Shown: in pieces, positions 15,653 to 24,585 of the stretch
How positions within the stretch are numbered: position 1 is the stretch's first letter
How the letters are laid out: each line of letters begins with the position of its first letter
From: a virus
Virus record (IMG/VR): IMGVR_UViG_3300048597_000619
Location: 1 to 42,965 of that record
Length of the DNA: 42,965 nucleotides
Direction: 5' to 3' (one strand)
Position numbers and translations under genes: made by a program
The notes under the pieces: generated by a model
The model's input: the letters and a program-made list of their open reading frames with translations, nothing else
Databases searched by the model: none
Told to the model about the DNA's origin: nothing

Positions 15653-16348
15653 TTAAGTGGAAAGAGAGTTGAGCAGCCGCTGGGCGGCCTTAATCGCGTG
15701 CGCGGTCGATTGCGCGGACTCACTCCGCTCCTCTCCCAATCGCATGACGCGCGAGACGAGGCTCGTCGCGTCCGCCTTGCTGAACCCGGCATCACGCAGG
15801 ATTCGCTCGGCATCCTTCGGGGTCGCGACATCGGTCGCGGCCTTGACGTTCGTGACCCGCGCTTTCGCGTTGGCCGGGAAGGTCACCAGGGAGACCTCCC
15901 AGAGGTCGATCTCGGTGAGCGTCCGCACCTCGCTGTCGCGGTCGTAGGCCCACTGCTTCGACACGAAGCCGATCGACAGGCCGTTCAGCGCGCCGAGCTT
16001 CAGGAGCGCGTGCGCCTCCTTGCCGCGGACGGTGTCGAGCGCGAGCTGGCCCTTCACGCGCAGCCCCTTCTTGTCCTCGGCCATCTCGGTCCAGACGCCG
16101 ATCGGCGCCCCCGCGTCGTGCTGCCACAGCATCGCCGGCATCGTGCCGGCCGACTTGTGCGCGGCCAGCGAGCCGACGAACGCGCCGGCGGCGATCACGT
16201 CGTCGTAGTCGTCGCGCACGCCGAACACGGAGCCGTAGCCCTCGATCGCCCCGTCGTCGCCGACGGCGCGCAGCTCGAGCGCGCAGGAGCGCACCTCGCG
16301 CGAGGTGCCGGCGTCACGCGTCTGGATCAGCATCGTCGTCTTGCGCAT
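15653..16348 (-). CDS. Prohead protease, HK97 (S78) type
   Basis: This 231-residue protein overlaps the portal gene by 35 bases. His 77 (PAMLWQHD) and Ser 125 (NGLSIGF) occupy the catalytic positions of the S78 family, and EVSLVTFPANAKA near 152-164 is the conserved closing strand. It should cleave the capsid scaffold domain during maturation. The 40-residue C-terminal helical tail may anchor it in the prohead. Confidence 0.92.
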   Translation of the reverse strand: MRKTTMLIQTRDAGTSREVRSCALELRAVGDDGAIEGYGSVFGVRDDYDDVIAAGAFVGSLAAHKSAGTMPAMLWQHDAGAPIGVWTEMAEDKKGLRVKGQLALDTVRGKEAHALLKLGALNGLSIGFVSKQWAYDRDSEVRTLTEIDLWEVSLVTFPANAKARVTNVKAATDVATPKDAERILRDAGFSKADATSLVSRVMRLGEERSESAQSTAHAIKAAQRLLNSLST

Positions 16349-17546
16349 CGGGGGTAGCCTCTTCTCCGGCGTTCATGTTGAGCGGGGTCAGCGGCTCGTC
16401 GAGGCCCGGGAGCGGGTCTCTGCCTTCCTCGTCCCGGATCTCGTTGCGGGTGTAGATCCCCATCTCGACCATCGTCCGGGCCCACGCGGCGCGGTCCTTG
16501 ATCGAGCCGGCGCGCATCGGGCGCACGTCGAACTCCGCGAACAGCGGGCCCGAGCCGTCGAGCAGCATCTCGTCGATGCGCTGGGTCCACGCCTCGTGCC
16601 ACGGCGCGAGCGTCTCCTGCAGGTGCGCCGCGAAGAACGCTTCCGCACTCGCGAACGTCGCCGTCTTGTCGGAGTGCCCGGCCATGATCGGGAACACGCC
16701 GTAGGCGCGGCAGATCTCCTCGACCTGGAAGCGGCGCGTCTCGAGGTGCTGCGCGTCGACGCCCGACATCGCCGTGGACACCCACTTCGCTGCCCGGTCG
16801 ATGATCAGCGGCGTGCCCGCCTTGTCCGGTCCCGACTGCGCCTTGATCCATCCCGTCAGGCGATCGTGCTGCTCCTTGGTGAGATTGCCCTCGACCGAGT
16901 ACACGCCGGTCGGGCGCAGCCCGTTCTCGTGCATCGACGCCTGGCTCTTCTCCGCGGCGATCGAAAGACCGACCGCGCTGCGCGCAAGCGCCACGGCGCT
17001 GAGTGCGTTCACCCAGCTCCACTGCAGCCCGTGCAGCACGAACACGTCGTCGTCGGTGAACTCACCGATCATCCCGAAGTCGTCCCAGCACCGATACCGG
17101 ACTTCGTACCGCGACACCTCGCGCACGTCCCAGCGCCCCGGCATGATCGGGATCAGCTCGCGGACACGCCGGTTGTCCCCGCGGACCTTGATCGACAGCC
17201 CGGCGCCGGTCAGCACCGCGTGCAGCGTCATCAGCCGCCGCCACTCGAACGACGTCTGCCACTGGTTGGGCCGGCGGGCGAGCAGCCGATACTCCGGGAT
17301 GTTCTCAGCGAGCTCGCGCGTGCCGTCCTCCTTGGACCGGTAGACGTGCAGCTTCGGCCTCGCGCAGCCGTTCGAGATCGTCCTGGCGCACGCCAGTACG
17401 GTCGAGGCCTGCAGCGCGGTCTTCTCGGTGATGCCGACTCCGGCGACCGTCCCGTAGCCGCTGCCGTCGATAAGCGACGCGATCTGGTCGTAGGTGAGCT
17501 GCGCGGCCTTGCGTTCTCCACCGAATACGCGCGACAGGAATCCCAT
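16314..17546 (-). CDS. Portal protein, HK97 family
   Basis: This 410-residue protein starts at MGFLSRVFGGERK, its ATG overlapping the stop of the small membrane gene (TGATG); a longer frame upstream is ignored. It shows ITEKTALQASTVLACARTIS, the family N-terminal helix, NQWQTSFEWRRLMTLHAVLTG, and FPIMAGHSDKTATFASAEAFF. It forms the dodecameric DNA gate at the capsid vertex and the docking site for terminase. The acidic C-terminus (DAQDDDADPDA) is typically disordered. Confidence 0.92.
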   Translation of the reverse strand: MGFLSRVFGGERKAAQLTYDQIASLIDGSGYGTVAGVGITEKTALQASTVLACARTISNGCARPKLHVYRSKEDGTRELAENIPEYRLLARRPNQWQTSFEWRRLMTLHAVLTGAGLSIKVRGDNRRVRELIPIMPGRWDVREVSRYEVRYRCWDDFGMIGEFTDDDVFVLHGLQWSWVNALSAVALARSAVGLSIAAEKSQASMHENGLRPTGVYSVEGNLTKEQHDRLTGWIKAQSGPDKAGTPLIIDRAAKWVSTAMSGVDAQHLETRRFQVEEICRAYGVFPIMAGHSDKTATFASAEAFFAAHLQETLAPWHEAWTQRIDEMLLDGSGPLFAEFDVRPMRAGSIKDRAAWARTMVEMGIYTRNEIRDEEGRDPLPGLDEPLTPLNMNAGEEATPDAQDDDADPDA

Positions 17547-17710
17547 CAGCCCTCCCGAAGACGCGCCGCAAGCACGCCGCACGCCAACGCGAAGCCGCCG
17601 GCGACGATCCACCCGGCCGGCGCGTAAATCTGGGCGGCGCCGTGCGAGATCGCCGCCATGCCCGCGAGCATCAGCGCGTCAGGCGCGTAGCTGTGGATGA
17701 GCTTGTTCAT
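17546..17710 (-). CDS. Small membrane protein between TerL and portal
   Basis: This 54-residue protein starts ATGA over the TerL stop and ends in TGATG with portal. It has two hydrophobic segments (ALMLAGMAAISHGAAQIY and GWIVAGGFALACGVLAA). Small membrane genes in this position occur in several HK97-like phages. Function unknown. Confidence 0.6.
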   Translation of the reverse strand: MNKLIHSYAPDALMLAGMAAISHGAAQIYAPAGWIVAGGFALACGVLAARLREG

Positions 17711-19380
17711 GCGATCTCTGCGTCCCAGAAAGAGCGGGCGGGCTGCGGGTTGAGCGCCATCATCGTGACCGCCGAGAAGCCGGCCATCAGCGGGTCGATC
17801 TTCGCGCTCCCGCTCGCCTGCTTCGTGATCGTGATCGCGTTGCCCACCTGGACCACCCGAGCGTTGCCGACACACCACGCCATGAGATCCGTGCCCGCGT
17901 GCACGAGCTCGCGGCCGGCGAGCGCGCGTTCGGTCGTCTTGATGGCTCCGTTCAACTTCCAGCCCTGCTGGACCGCCGTGATCTGCTCGAGCGCGATGCC
18001 CCGCTCTTCCGAGGTCAGCTCGTCGACGACCGCGCCGATACCGGCCGGGTCGACTCCGATCGCGTGCTTCGGGGGCAGCAGCCCCGCATCAGCGACCCGC
18101 GAGATGATGTCGACCACCTGCAGCACGTCCTCGCCAGGCGCCCCGACGATCGTCAGGCTCCCGGAGCGGCGGAAGTCGTGCAGCCGCGGGGCGATGTCCT
18201 TGCGGCGCTGCAGCGCGATCTCGTGCGCCCAGGCGTGCGACCACCACAGCCACCGCCGGGAGCCGCGCTCGCGCCCGATCACGGCCAGCCCGAGCAGGTC
18301 GTCGAGGCCGCCGCCGTCGATGCCGACGGTGCATACCTCGGACCGCTCGAGCAGCGCCTCGAAGGTGAGCGACGGGTCCGCGCAGGCCTCCCAGAAGTCC
18401 GCGCCGGCCCACCGGTCGGAGCGCAGCGCCGTGCCGATCTCGACGTTCAGGTGCTTCGCGAGGAACTGCTGGAACGTGCCGTCGATCTTGTGCGACTGCT
18501 TCCGCAGCTCGTCCGTCAGCCACTCGGCGCTGACCGAGCGACCGAGATTCGGGTTCGTGACGTAGAAGTTCGCCGGGTCGAGGTACGCCTTCGCCTCGAT
18601 CATGGCCGGCGGGAACTCGTACAGCACCGGCAGGAACTTCCGGTCCTCGATCTTTCCGTCGCGCACGTCGCGCGCGTACCGCAGCTTCTCGAGGAACACG
18701 CCCGCCGGCGGCTTGTCGCTCTGGGTCGTCAGGTAGATGACGAACCCCTCGGGGCGCGACACCTGGCCGCCGAGCGCCTCCATGAACATCGACTCGGCGT
18801 TCGCCTTCGTGCCGAACAGCCAGTGCTCATCGACCAGCACGCGGCCGGCCTTCTTGCCGGACACCGTGTCGGTATCGGCGGCGACCACCTTCAGTGAAGC
18901 CCGGCTCACCCGGTGCGTGATCGTGCGGATGTGGTCCTGAACGTGGAACAGCCCCGACAGCTCCTCGTCTGCCCGGACCATCGCCGCGGCGGGACGGAAG
19001 CTGTTGTCGGCAACCTCCTTCGTCGGCGCGAGGATCAGGTGCTCCTCGTCCTCGCGCCAGCACAGGATCACCGCGGTCAGCATCACCCCGGCGGCCAGCG
19101 TCGACTTCGTGTTCTTCTTGCTGATCAGCAGGTAGAACTCGCGGATCCGCTGCGCGCCGGTGTCAGGATCGCTCGCGCCGAAGATGGCGGCGACGAAGTC
19201 GAACACCCACGGCTCCGAGCACTCGCCGAACGTCGGCCGGCCCGGCAGGTCGACCACCCGCAGGGCTCGGAAGATCGCGAGCGCCTCGTCGGCGCGGCCC
19301 GGATAGATCGGCGGCGGGATGATCGACCGGCGCTGGACCAGGCGATCAGCCCAGTCGGGACAGGCCGTCGACCAGCGCAT
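17707..19380 (-). CDS. terL: Terminase large subunit
   Basis: This is the ATPase-nuclease packaging motor, about 557 residues, with start set at the ATG overlapping the TerS stop (TGATG). The Walker A-like loop SKKNTKST lies near residue 90 and the Walker B VLVDEHW near 182-188. The nuclease domain shows acidic residues in TVGIDGGGLDDLLGL (about 352-366) and IGVDPAGIGAV (about 441-450). The deviant KKN-K Walker A form is characteristic of HK97-like TerL proteins. Confidence 0.95.
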   Translation of the reverse strand: MRWSTACPDWADRLVQRRSIIPPPIYPGRADEALAIFRALRVVDLPGRPTFGECSEPWVFDFVAAIFGASDPDTGAQRIREFYLLISKKNTKSTLAAGVMLTAVILCWREDEEHLILAPTKEVADNSFRPAAAMVRADEELSGLFHVQDHIRTITHRVSRASLKVVAADTDTVSGKKAGRVLVDEHWLFGTKANAESMFMEALGGQVSRPEGFVIYLTTQSDKPPAGVFLEKLRYARDVRDGKIEDRKFLPVLYEFPPAMIEAKAYLDPANFYVTNPNLGRSVSAEWLTDELRKQSHKIDGTFQQFLAKHLNVEIGTALRSDRWAGADFWEACADPSLTFEALLERSEVCTVGIDGGGLDDLLGLAVIGRERGSRRWLWWSHAWAHEIALQRRKDIAPRLHDFRRSGSLTIVGAPGEDVLQVVDIISRVADAGLLPPKHAIGVDPAGIGAVVDELTSEERGIALEQITAVQQGWKLNGAIKTTERALAGRELVHAGTDLMAWCVGNARVVQVGNAITITKQASGSAKIDPLMAGFSAVTMMALNPQPARSFWDAEIA

Positions 19381-19703
19381 CAAACCGTCTTGCCCCCGAG
19401 CGCGGCCAGCCGCGGCGGCGCCGGCGCGAACCGGCCGGCCACCTTCGCCGCGTTCTCGTTGCGCTGCTCCTTCTTGCCGGCCTCACCGAGCTTGCGGTGC
19501 TGGAACGGCAGCAGCGAACGCGCGGCGTCCATCTGCAGCGGGGTCGGCGCGATGAGCCCAGCCAGCACCTGCTCGAGGAACTCCTTCGAGTCCGTCGTGC
19601 CGACCGGCGCGAGCTGCTGCTCGGCCTGCGCGGGATCGCTCCTGACGCTCTCTGAGCCCTTCCGGGGCCGCCCTGCGCCGGGCCTACGTCCGCCTCGGGG
19701 CAT
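19380..19703 (-). CDS. terS: Terminase small subunit
   Basis: This 107-residue protein has AGGAG eight bases before the ATG; a GTG one codon earlier is also possible. It begins with the basic RGGRRPGAGRPRKG motif common to HK97-type small terminases. A helical region (TPLQMDAARSLLPFQHRKLGE) near 55-75 follows. It should recognise the packaging site and recruit TerL, whose gene it overlaps. Confidence 0.85.
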   Translation of the reverse strand: MPRGGRRPGAGRPRKGSESVRSDPAQAEQQLAPVGTTDSKEFLEQVLAGLIAPTPLQMDAARSLLPFQHRKLGEAGKKEQRNENAAKVAGRFAPAPPRLAALGGKTV

Positions 19704-19724
19704 CACGCGATCTCCTCTCAGAAA

Positions 19725-20612
19725 TCAAACCGAATCATTGGGAATCAACCGGGGGGATTTAATCCCCGCGTGCGGTGGCGCTCGGTCTATAGCGCGAACC
19801 GCCCCAAGATCTAGGCCGGCCCCGGTTACCGCGTCGCCCTTCAAGCTGTTGCATGACCTGCACGCGCATCGCACGTTGGCTCGGCTATGCGTGCCGCCAC
19901 GCGCCAGCGCAACCACATGGTCCAGCGTCGGTGCGCGTCCGTTGCGCACGTTGCCCATGAGCCTCCGAGGTGTCGCTCGGCCGCATAGGTAGCAGCGCCA
20001 GCCATCCGCCTCGAACACCTCTAGCGCGGTGAAATGCTCGCCGCCCTTGAGGCGAGCCCGTCTGCGGTGCCTCCCCGATCGCTTCACCGCTCGGTTCATG
20101 CACTTAGTCGAGCAGTATTTCGCCGCGCCGTGCCGGTAGGGCAGTTGCGCCCCGCATTCACGACATGGCGTTACTACCGACAGCGAGAAGTACGCGGCTC
20201 GCTTCTTTGCGGCCACCACTCGATTCGCCCTGATCCGCGCGCATGACGCAGAGCACGTCTTGCGGGACGGCTGATTAGACGCGAACGGCCGCTCACACTC
20301 TTCGCAGCGACCGAACCACACGCGACAGGATCGCCCCTCTCTCTGCTCGCGCGCGGCAGCCATCCTGACCAGAACCGCACAGGTCCTGTGCCAACGGCTC
20401 GCCCGCTGCTGCGACCAGAACTCGCCGCCGCACAGTTCGCAGATATGTGCGCGCGGCCGATGCCGCCCGCTCGGCTTCTTGCGCCTGACGACAGATCGCC
20501 GTTGCGCGGGGTTGGGCTTTTTGCAGCCCTCACACAAACTCGGAAGTCTTCCGCGCGTTCCCGACAGGCGTACGACGCCGCAGGCCGCGCACGTATACTC
20601 TCGTGCAGCCAT
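19725..20612 (-). CDS. Zinc-finger HNH endonuclease
   Basis: At 295 residues this protein is much longer than a minimal HNH protein. The N-terminal 160 residues hold at least four paired Cys motifs (CAACG...CEGC, CELCGGEF, CEECERPF, CRECGAQL), i.e. tandem zinc ribbons. The HNH core is at about 208-262 (WRCYLCGRAT, then TLDHVVALARGGTHSRANV and CRSCN). This is the layout of free-standing homing endonucleases. It is wedged between another HNH gene and TerS, so it could be a selfish insertion or a packaging factor. Confidence 0.85.
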   Translation of the reverse strand: MAAREYTCAACGVVRLSGTRGRLPSLCEGCKKPNPAQRRSVVRRKKPSGRHRPRAHICELCGGEFWSQQRASRWHRTCAVLVRMAAAREQREGRSCRVWFGRCEECERPFASNQPSRKTCSASCARIRANRVVAAKKRAAYFSLSVVTPCRECGAQLPYRHGAAKYCSTKCMNRAVKRSGRHRRRARLKGGEHFTALEVFEADGWRCYLCGRATPRRLMGNVRNGRAPTLDHVVALARGGTHSRANVRCACRSCNSLKGDAVTGAGLDLGAVRAIDRAPPHAGIKSPRLIPNDSV

Positions 20613-20689
20613 CTCATCACCCTTTCTGATGGGATCGGTCAGAGGCCGGTCGGCGTGTCAGCGCCTACCGGCTTCGCTTTCTGTGCTCG

Positions 20690-21034
20690 TCACCGCAGCC
20701 CCGCCTGCGCCTCCTCACGCGCCTTCCGTCCGTTGTGACAGGGGCCGCACAGTGCCTGGTGGTTTGCCTCGTCCCAGAACAGGTGCTCATTGCCCCTGTG
20801 CGGGGTGATGTGGTCGACGACGGTGGCACTGGTCACGCGCCCATCAGCCATGCACATCACGCAGAGGGGGTGCGCCCTCAGATACCCGGCCCGGTACTTT
20901 TGCCACTCGTACCCGTAGCCACGCGCCGTCGAACTGTCCATGCCCGCGCGCCAACTGCACGAGGCGACCGTCGCCAGCCGCTGCGGCGCTGACTGAGTCC
21001 GCGCCGGCAGGATTGACAGGCGCGGTCGCGACAT
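20690..21034 (-). CDS. HNH endonuclease next to terminase, HK97 gp74-like
   Basis: This 114-residue protein starts in a TGATG junction with the upstream virion gene. It contains WQKYRAGYLRAHPLCVMCMADG, VDHITPHRGNEHLFWDEANHQALCGPCHNGR: two Cys pairs flanking an HNH core. HNH proteins beside terminase genes (HK97 gp74) are required for efficient DNA cleavage at packaging sites, which fits its position here. Confidence 0.88.
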   Translation of the reverse strand: MSRPRLSILPARTQSAPQRLATVASCSWRAGMDSSTARGYGYEWQKYRAGYLRAHPLCVMCMADGRVTSATVVDHITPHRGNEHLFWDEANHQALCGPCHNGRKAREEAQAGLR

Positions 21035-21537
21035 CAGCGCCCGATCAGCGTCAGCTCGTACGCCTGCGTCGCACCCGACGCGTTGCCCACGCGCAGGATA
21101 TCCGCGGTCGCCGCCGTGACCGCATACCCGGCATCGCCGGGCACGAGCACGATCAGCCCCTTCGGCTGCAGCACGAGCGTGTGGGTGGCCGCGCCGAAGG
21201 CGCTCGCCCATGCGTTCGTCGCGCCGCCCAGCGTCAGGTTGCCCGTGTTGGCGTCGTCGGCCTTGAGGATCAGGCCCATGACCACCGAGAACACGAGCGC
21301 CTGACCGAAGTCGTCGACAAGGGCGCCCGCGAGGTCGAAATCGTCGTTCGTGGCCGTCGTCAGCGACTTCTTGCGCTGGAACAGTTTGTTGGCCTGCCCG
21401 GAGGTCGAGCCGTCCGGCACCGGCCGGCTGTAGACGCGATCCGCGCCGGCCAGCGCCGCCGTGCCGATGTTGCCGGCGACCGCGTTGCTGTACTGCAGGA
21501 TCGCGGCGACCGAGAGGTTCGTGTTCAGGTTCGGCAT
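21034..21537 (-). CDS. Putative virion structural protein
   Basis: This 167-residue protein is Ala/Gly/Thr-rich with alternating hydrophobic strands and no charged clusters. It begins PNLNTNLSVAAILQYSNAVAG and ends TQAYELTLIGR. It sits at the end of the fibre module. It resembles small beta-rich tail or decoration proteins but has no motif that I can name. Confidence 0.5.
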   Translation of the reverse strand: MPNLNTNLSVAAILQYSNAVAGNIGTAALAGADRVYSRPVPDGSTSGQANKLFQRKKSLTTATNDDFDLAGALVDDFGQALVFSVVMGLILKADDANTGNLTLGGATNAWASAFGAATHTLVLQPKGLIVLVPGDAGYAVTAATADILRVGNASGATQAYELTLIGR

Positions 21538-21549
21538 GAGCGACTCCGG

Positions 21550-22026
21550 TTATTTCACTTCGAGCGAGAACTCGGCCTGGTAGGTCTTGCCCGAGCTCGT
21601 GACGATCTGGTTCCGCACGCGGTACACCTGCCCGGCGACGCCGCCCGCCACGGTGACCGTCGTGTCCTCGGCGGTCGCGCCGGGGCCGGTGAACGTCAGC
21701 GCGCTCGAGCCGACCTCGGTCCAGGTGCTCGTGCTGATCGTGTCGACCGCGCTCGTGCCGGGCGCCTCGCTGGTCCATGTCACCGAGCCGTCAGCGACCG
21801 TTCGCGCGGCCGCGGTCGGCCAGTTCGGCTCGACCAGCCCGGACTCGCCCGCGACCGTGGCCTTGAACGCGAACCCGGTGCGCGTGCGGGCGCGGACGTA
21901 GGCGTTCAGCGCGTACACCTGTCCCGGCTGCCAGTAGGTGCGCAGGTAGGCCGACCAGTCGATGCCGAACGGCTTCGTCTCGCCGGCGCGCTTGGCGCGG
22001 GTGCCGAGGTCGAGCGGGTGGTCCAT
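21550..22026 (-). CDS. Putative tail/fibre accessory protein
   Basis: This 158-residue, beta-rich protein has a segment VYALNAYVRARTRTGFAFKA, then EPNWPTAAARTVADGSVTW. That P-x-W-P...V-x-D-G-x-V-x-W pattern occurs in phage tail proteins with a small carbohydrate-binding or Ig-like fold. It lies among fibre genes. Specific function unknown. Confidence 0.55.
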   Translation of the reverse strand: MDHPLDLGTRAKRAGETKPFGIDWSAYLRTYWQPGQVYALNAYVRARTRTGFAFKATVAGESGLVEPNWPTAAARTVADGSVTWTSEAPGTSAVDTISTSTWTEVGSSALTFTGPGATAEDTTVTVAGGVAGQVYRVRNQIVTSSGKTYQAEFSLEVK

Positions 22027-22032
22027 GGCTCC

Positions 22033-23817
22033 TCAGTGCAGTCGGGGCGGCCGCATCAGGCCTTCAAACGCGTCGGTCGCCTGCGTGTCCTGCCGCGGGC
22101 CGGTCGTGATCTGCCGGTCGGTCGTTTCGCTCACGAGCAGCCGGCCGTCGTGCCAGCCGACCACGAACCGACGATCGCGACCGTCGGCAGTGACGACCAG
22201 CATCACGGCCGGGCCGCCGCTGACGATCCAGTCGACCTGGTCGGTGGCGACGGCGACTTCGACGAGGCTGGCGAGCAGCGTTGCGGCGACCGAGAGCGCG
22301 TCGGTGGCGTTGCCGGCCTCGACGAGCTGCGCGACGCGCGCGGCCTGCGCGGTGTACGTGTCGGCGGCGGTCGCGACCTCGGCCACCGCGCGGGCGAAGA
22401 TCGCGGCGGCGCTCACCGTGTCGGCGGCACTGCCGGTCTCGGCCACGTTCACCGTGTGCACCGTAGCACCGGACGCGACCGAGTCGGTGGCGCTCCCAGC
22501 CTCGGCCACGGCGGCGACCAGCGTCGCCACGGCCGAGACGACCTCCGAGGCCGTGCCAGTCTCAGCAACCGCCGCAGCGGCCTGCAGGGTCCGCGACACC
22601 GCATCCGCCGCTGTCCCGGTCTCCGTGACCGTGACGCTGTGCGTCGTCGCGCCGCTGGCGACCTGATCCGTGGCGCTGCCGGCCTCGCTGATCGTGACGG
22701 CGAGCGTCGCGATCGCGGAGACCGTGTCCGCGGCCGTGCCTGCCTCGGCGATGCTGGCGACGGCCGTGTAGGCGGCGCTTGGAGCATCCGCCGCAGCCCC
22801 GGTCTCGGCGACCGAGCGCGGGAACACGCCGGTGGCACTCGGGGTGTCCGTGGCCGCGCCCGCTTCGGCGACTGCGACCGGAGACGCCCGCGCAGCGCTC
22901 GGCGTGTCGGTGGCGGCACCTGTCTCTGTCAGGCTACGCACGAGGGTGGCGATCGCGGACAGCGTGTCGCTGCCAGAGCCCGTCTCGGCCACGCTAACGT
23001 TGTGCGTGCCGCTGCCCCCGACCGGGTCCATGTCGAACACGTCGAAGTCGAACACGTCGTCGTCGAACGGCGCGCCCTGGTCGAGCGCGTCGGTCGCGCT
23101 CGCGCTCTCGGCGATGCTGACGTTGTGGACGGTGCCGCCGCCCGCCGTGCCCTTGATCTCGATCGCGACGATCGAATACTTCTGCCCGCTCGGCGCGGAC
23201 AGACCGACAGTCTTCGTGCCGGCCGTGCCAACGTCGTCGTAGTACGCGGCGTAGGTCGTGTAGCGCGCCGCATCGCGGAAGTAATTCGTTTCCAGCCCGT
23301 TGCCGCTGGTCGGCGTAACGCTGTTGACGGTGCGCCACGTGCGGCTTGCGCCGTCGGTCGCGTTCCAGTCGTTGTTGGCGACCTGTACCGCGCTGTTCAC
23401 CTGCGTGGTTGTGAGGTCCAGCGACGGCGCGCCACTGCTGACGTTCGTCTTGCTGCTCGCGCCAACACCGTCGGAGCCGCGCCATACCTTGACGGACGCG
23501 CCCCAAGCCATGTTGTAGCCGCTGTTGTTGCCCGTCTTTTCGGTCGACACCGACACCGACGAGCCACTCCCCGCCGCGACCGCTGTCATCACTCGCACGT
23601 AGCCGTAATCGCTTACTGCGACGGCCTGCTGCTCGGCAAATGTCAGCCCTGTCGCGGTCGGCGTCAGGACGACGTTGTCGCCTGATGTGTTGTATCCCTC
23701 ACATTGGCCGGTCCAGACGATGACGTCGCCGGCCAGCCACGAGACCGTCACCGACTTCGGTGAAGTCGTCGTGTCAAACGACGTTTTTTGGTCGTCTACG
23801 AGGGTGGGCTTCGGCAT
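22033..23817 (-). CDS. Repetitive fibre/adhesin-like protein
   Basis: This 594-residue protein has three parts. Residues 1-230 are beta-rich, with SVTVSWLAGDVIVWTGQ and a SIVAIEIKG end, like a small lectin-type domain. After an acidic linker (DDDVFDFDVFDMDP, 252-265), thirteen units of about 20 residues run from 273 to 530, each with a V-A-E-T/A-G-x-A-x-D core. The last 65 residues are a compact beta domain. The repeats probably form a rigid rod. No signal peptide is present, so it is likely a virion component rather than secreted. Confidence 0.7.
   Translation of the reverse strand: MPKPTLVDDQKTSFDTTTSPKSVTVSWLAGDVIVWTGQCEGYNTSGDNVVLTPTATGLTFAEQQAVAVSDYGYVRVMTAVAAGSGSSVSVSTEKTGNNSGYNMAWGASVKVWRGSDGVGASSKTNVSSGAPSLDLTTTQVNSAVQVANNDWNATDGASRTWRTVNSVTPTSGNGLETNYFRDAARYTTYAAYYDDVGTAGTKTVGLSAPSGQKYSIVAIEIKGTAGGGTVHNVSIAESASATDALDQGAPFDDDVFDFDVFDMDPVGGSGTHNVSVAETGSGSDTLSAIATLVRSLTETGAATDTPSAARASPVAVAEAGAATDTPSATGVFPRSVAETGAAADAPSAAYTAVASIAEAGTAADTVSAIATLAVTISEAGSATDQVASGATTHSVTVTETGTAADAVSRTLQAAAAVAETGTASEVVSAVATLVAAVAEAGSATDSVASGATVHTVNVAETGSAADTVSAAAIFARAVAEVATAADTYTAQAARVAQLVEAGNATDALSVAATLLASLVEVAVATDQVDWIVSGGPAVMLVVTADGRDRRFVVGWHDGRLLVSETTDRQITTGPRQDTQATDAFEGLMRPPRLH
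22228..23001 (-). repeat. Thirteen-fold 60-base coding repeat
   Basis: Within the 594-residue gene, thirteen consecutive units of 20 (twice 21) residues share V-A-E-T/A-G-[ST]-A-[AT]-D-x-[VP]-S-A. At DNA level the units are diverged but keep the phrase encoding GAGACCG/GAGGCCGG with a 60-base period. This is a degenerate tandem array that may vary in copy number between relatives. Confidence 0.85.
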
Positions 23818-23829
23818 CGCCTCGCCCCC

Positions 23830-24291
23830 TTAATCAATCGTTGCGATCAGCGCCGCCAGTTGTGTGCGGAAGCCCGCCAGCGTCGCCGTATCGAACGTGC
23901 GCTCCACCGTGCGGCCGTTCGCGTCCAGCGTGACCGACAGCAGGTAGCCGCTGCCGTCCTTGGGAAAGTTCGCAACGATCCACGCGCGGGTGTTGTCGAT
24001 GGCGGTCTGCATCGCCGTGAACTCGTTCGCAATGTTCAGCGCGGGATTCGCGACCTGCTCCTGCGCATACGCGGCCAGCCCCTGCACCGCCGCGAGCCGC
24101 GTGAACGTGTCGCGCGCACCGGCGAGGTCGCCGCAGAAGCGAATGATCGACACGCCGCTGATCGGACCGGCCGCAGACAGCGCGTTTAGGTTCGTGGCGG
24201 ACTGCTTCACCGATGCGGCGACGGCGCGCACGCGCTCCCACGCATCCGCCAGCGAGTCCGCTTTCGTGCCGCCTGCGCTCGGGAACGCCAT
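23830..24291 (-). CDS. Hypothetical helical virion-module protein
   Basis: This 153-residue protein is predicted alpha-helical over its first two thirds (SLADAWERVRAVAASVKQSATNL, later NIANEFTAMQTAIDNTRAWIV) and ends in a short beta segment. Such proteins are frequent in phage structural modules next to fibre genes. No signal, membrane segment or catalytic motif. Confidence 0.55.
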   Translation of the reverse strand: MAFPSAGGTKADSLADAWERVRAVAASVKQSATNLNALSAAGPISGVSIIRFCGDLAGARDTFTRLAAVQGLAAYAQEQVANPALNIANEFTAMQTAIDNTRAWIVANFPKDGSGYLLSVTLDANGRTVERTFDTATLAGFRTQLAALIATID

Positions 24292-24292
24292 C

Positions 24293-24538
24293 TCAGTTGG
24301 CCGGGTTCGTCAGCGCCGTCGAGTCGGCCAGCGCCTGCGACACGGCCTGCACGTCCGCCGTCGCCTGTGCGAGCTGCGCCTTCTCGGCGTCCGTCAGCGA
24401 ACCGGCCTGCGCGACTGCCAGCGCGGCCAGCGCCGCGTCGAGCTTCGCCTTCAGCGCCGCCGCATTGGCGACGGCTGCGTCCTTCTGGGTCTTGAGCGTG
24501 ACCACCGAGGCCGAGAGGTCGTCGATCTGCTGGGACAT
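24293..24538 (-). CDS. Small coiled-coil protein
   Basis: This 81-residue protein has start at MSQQIDDLSASVVTLK with AGGA eight bases upstream; a longer upstream frame looks non-coding. It is nearly all heptad-like helix, rich in Ala, Lys, Leu and Gln. It could be a trimeric stalk or a fibre-assembly chaperone, judging only from its position between fibre genes. Confidence 0.6.
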   Translation of the reverse strand: MSQQIDDLSASVVTLKTQKDAAVANAAALKAKLDAALAALAVAQAGSLTDAEKAQLAQATADVQAVSQALADSTALTNPAN

Positions 24539-24585
24539 GGTACGAATCCTTTTCCAGAGGTAGGCGAACAGCCGCACCGATTCGC

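Noticed and set aside
14175-17627. Long plus-strand open frames over capsid, protease and portal genes
   Set aside because: Antisense shadows of confidently identified head genes.
22228-23001. Possible CRISPR-like array
   Set aside because: Units are 60 bases, in frame, diverged throughout and encode a regular peptide repeat; no constant repeat with unique spacers.
21013-23685. An 890-codon plus-strand open frame
   Set aside because: Antisense to the repeat protein and its neighbours; composition is that of a reverse-complement shadow.
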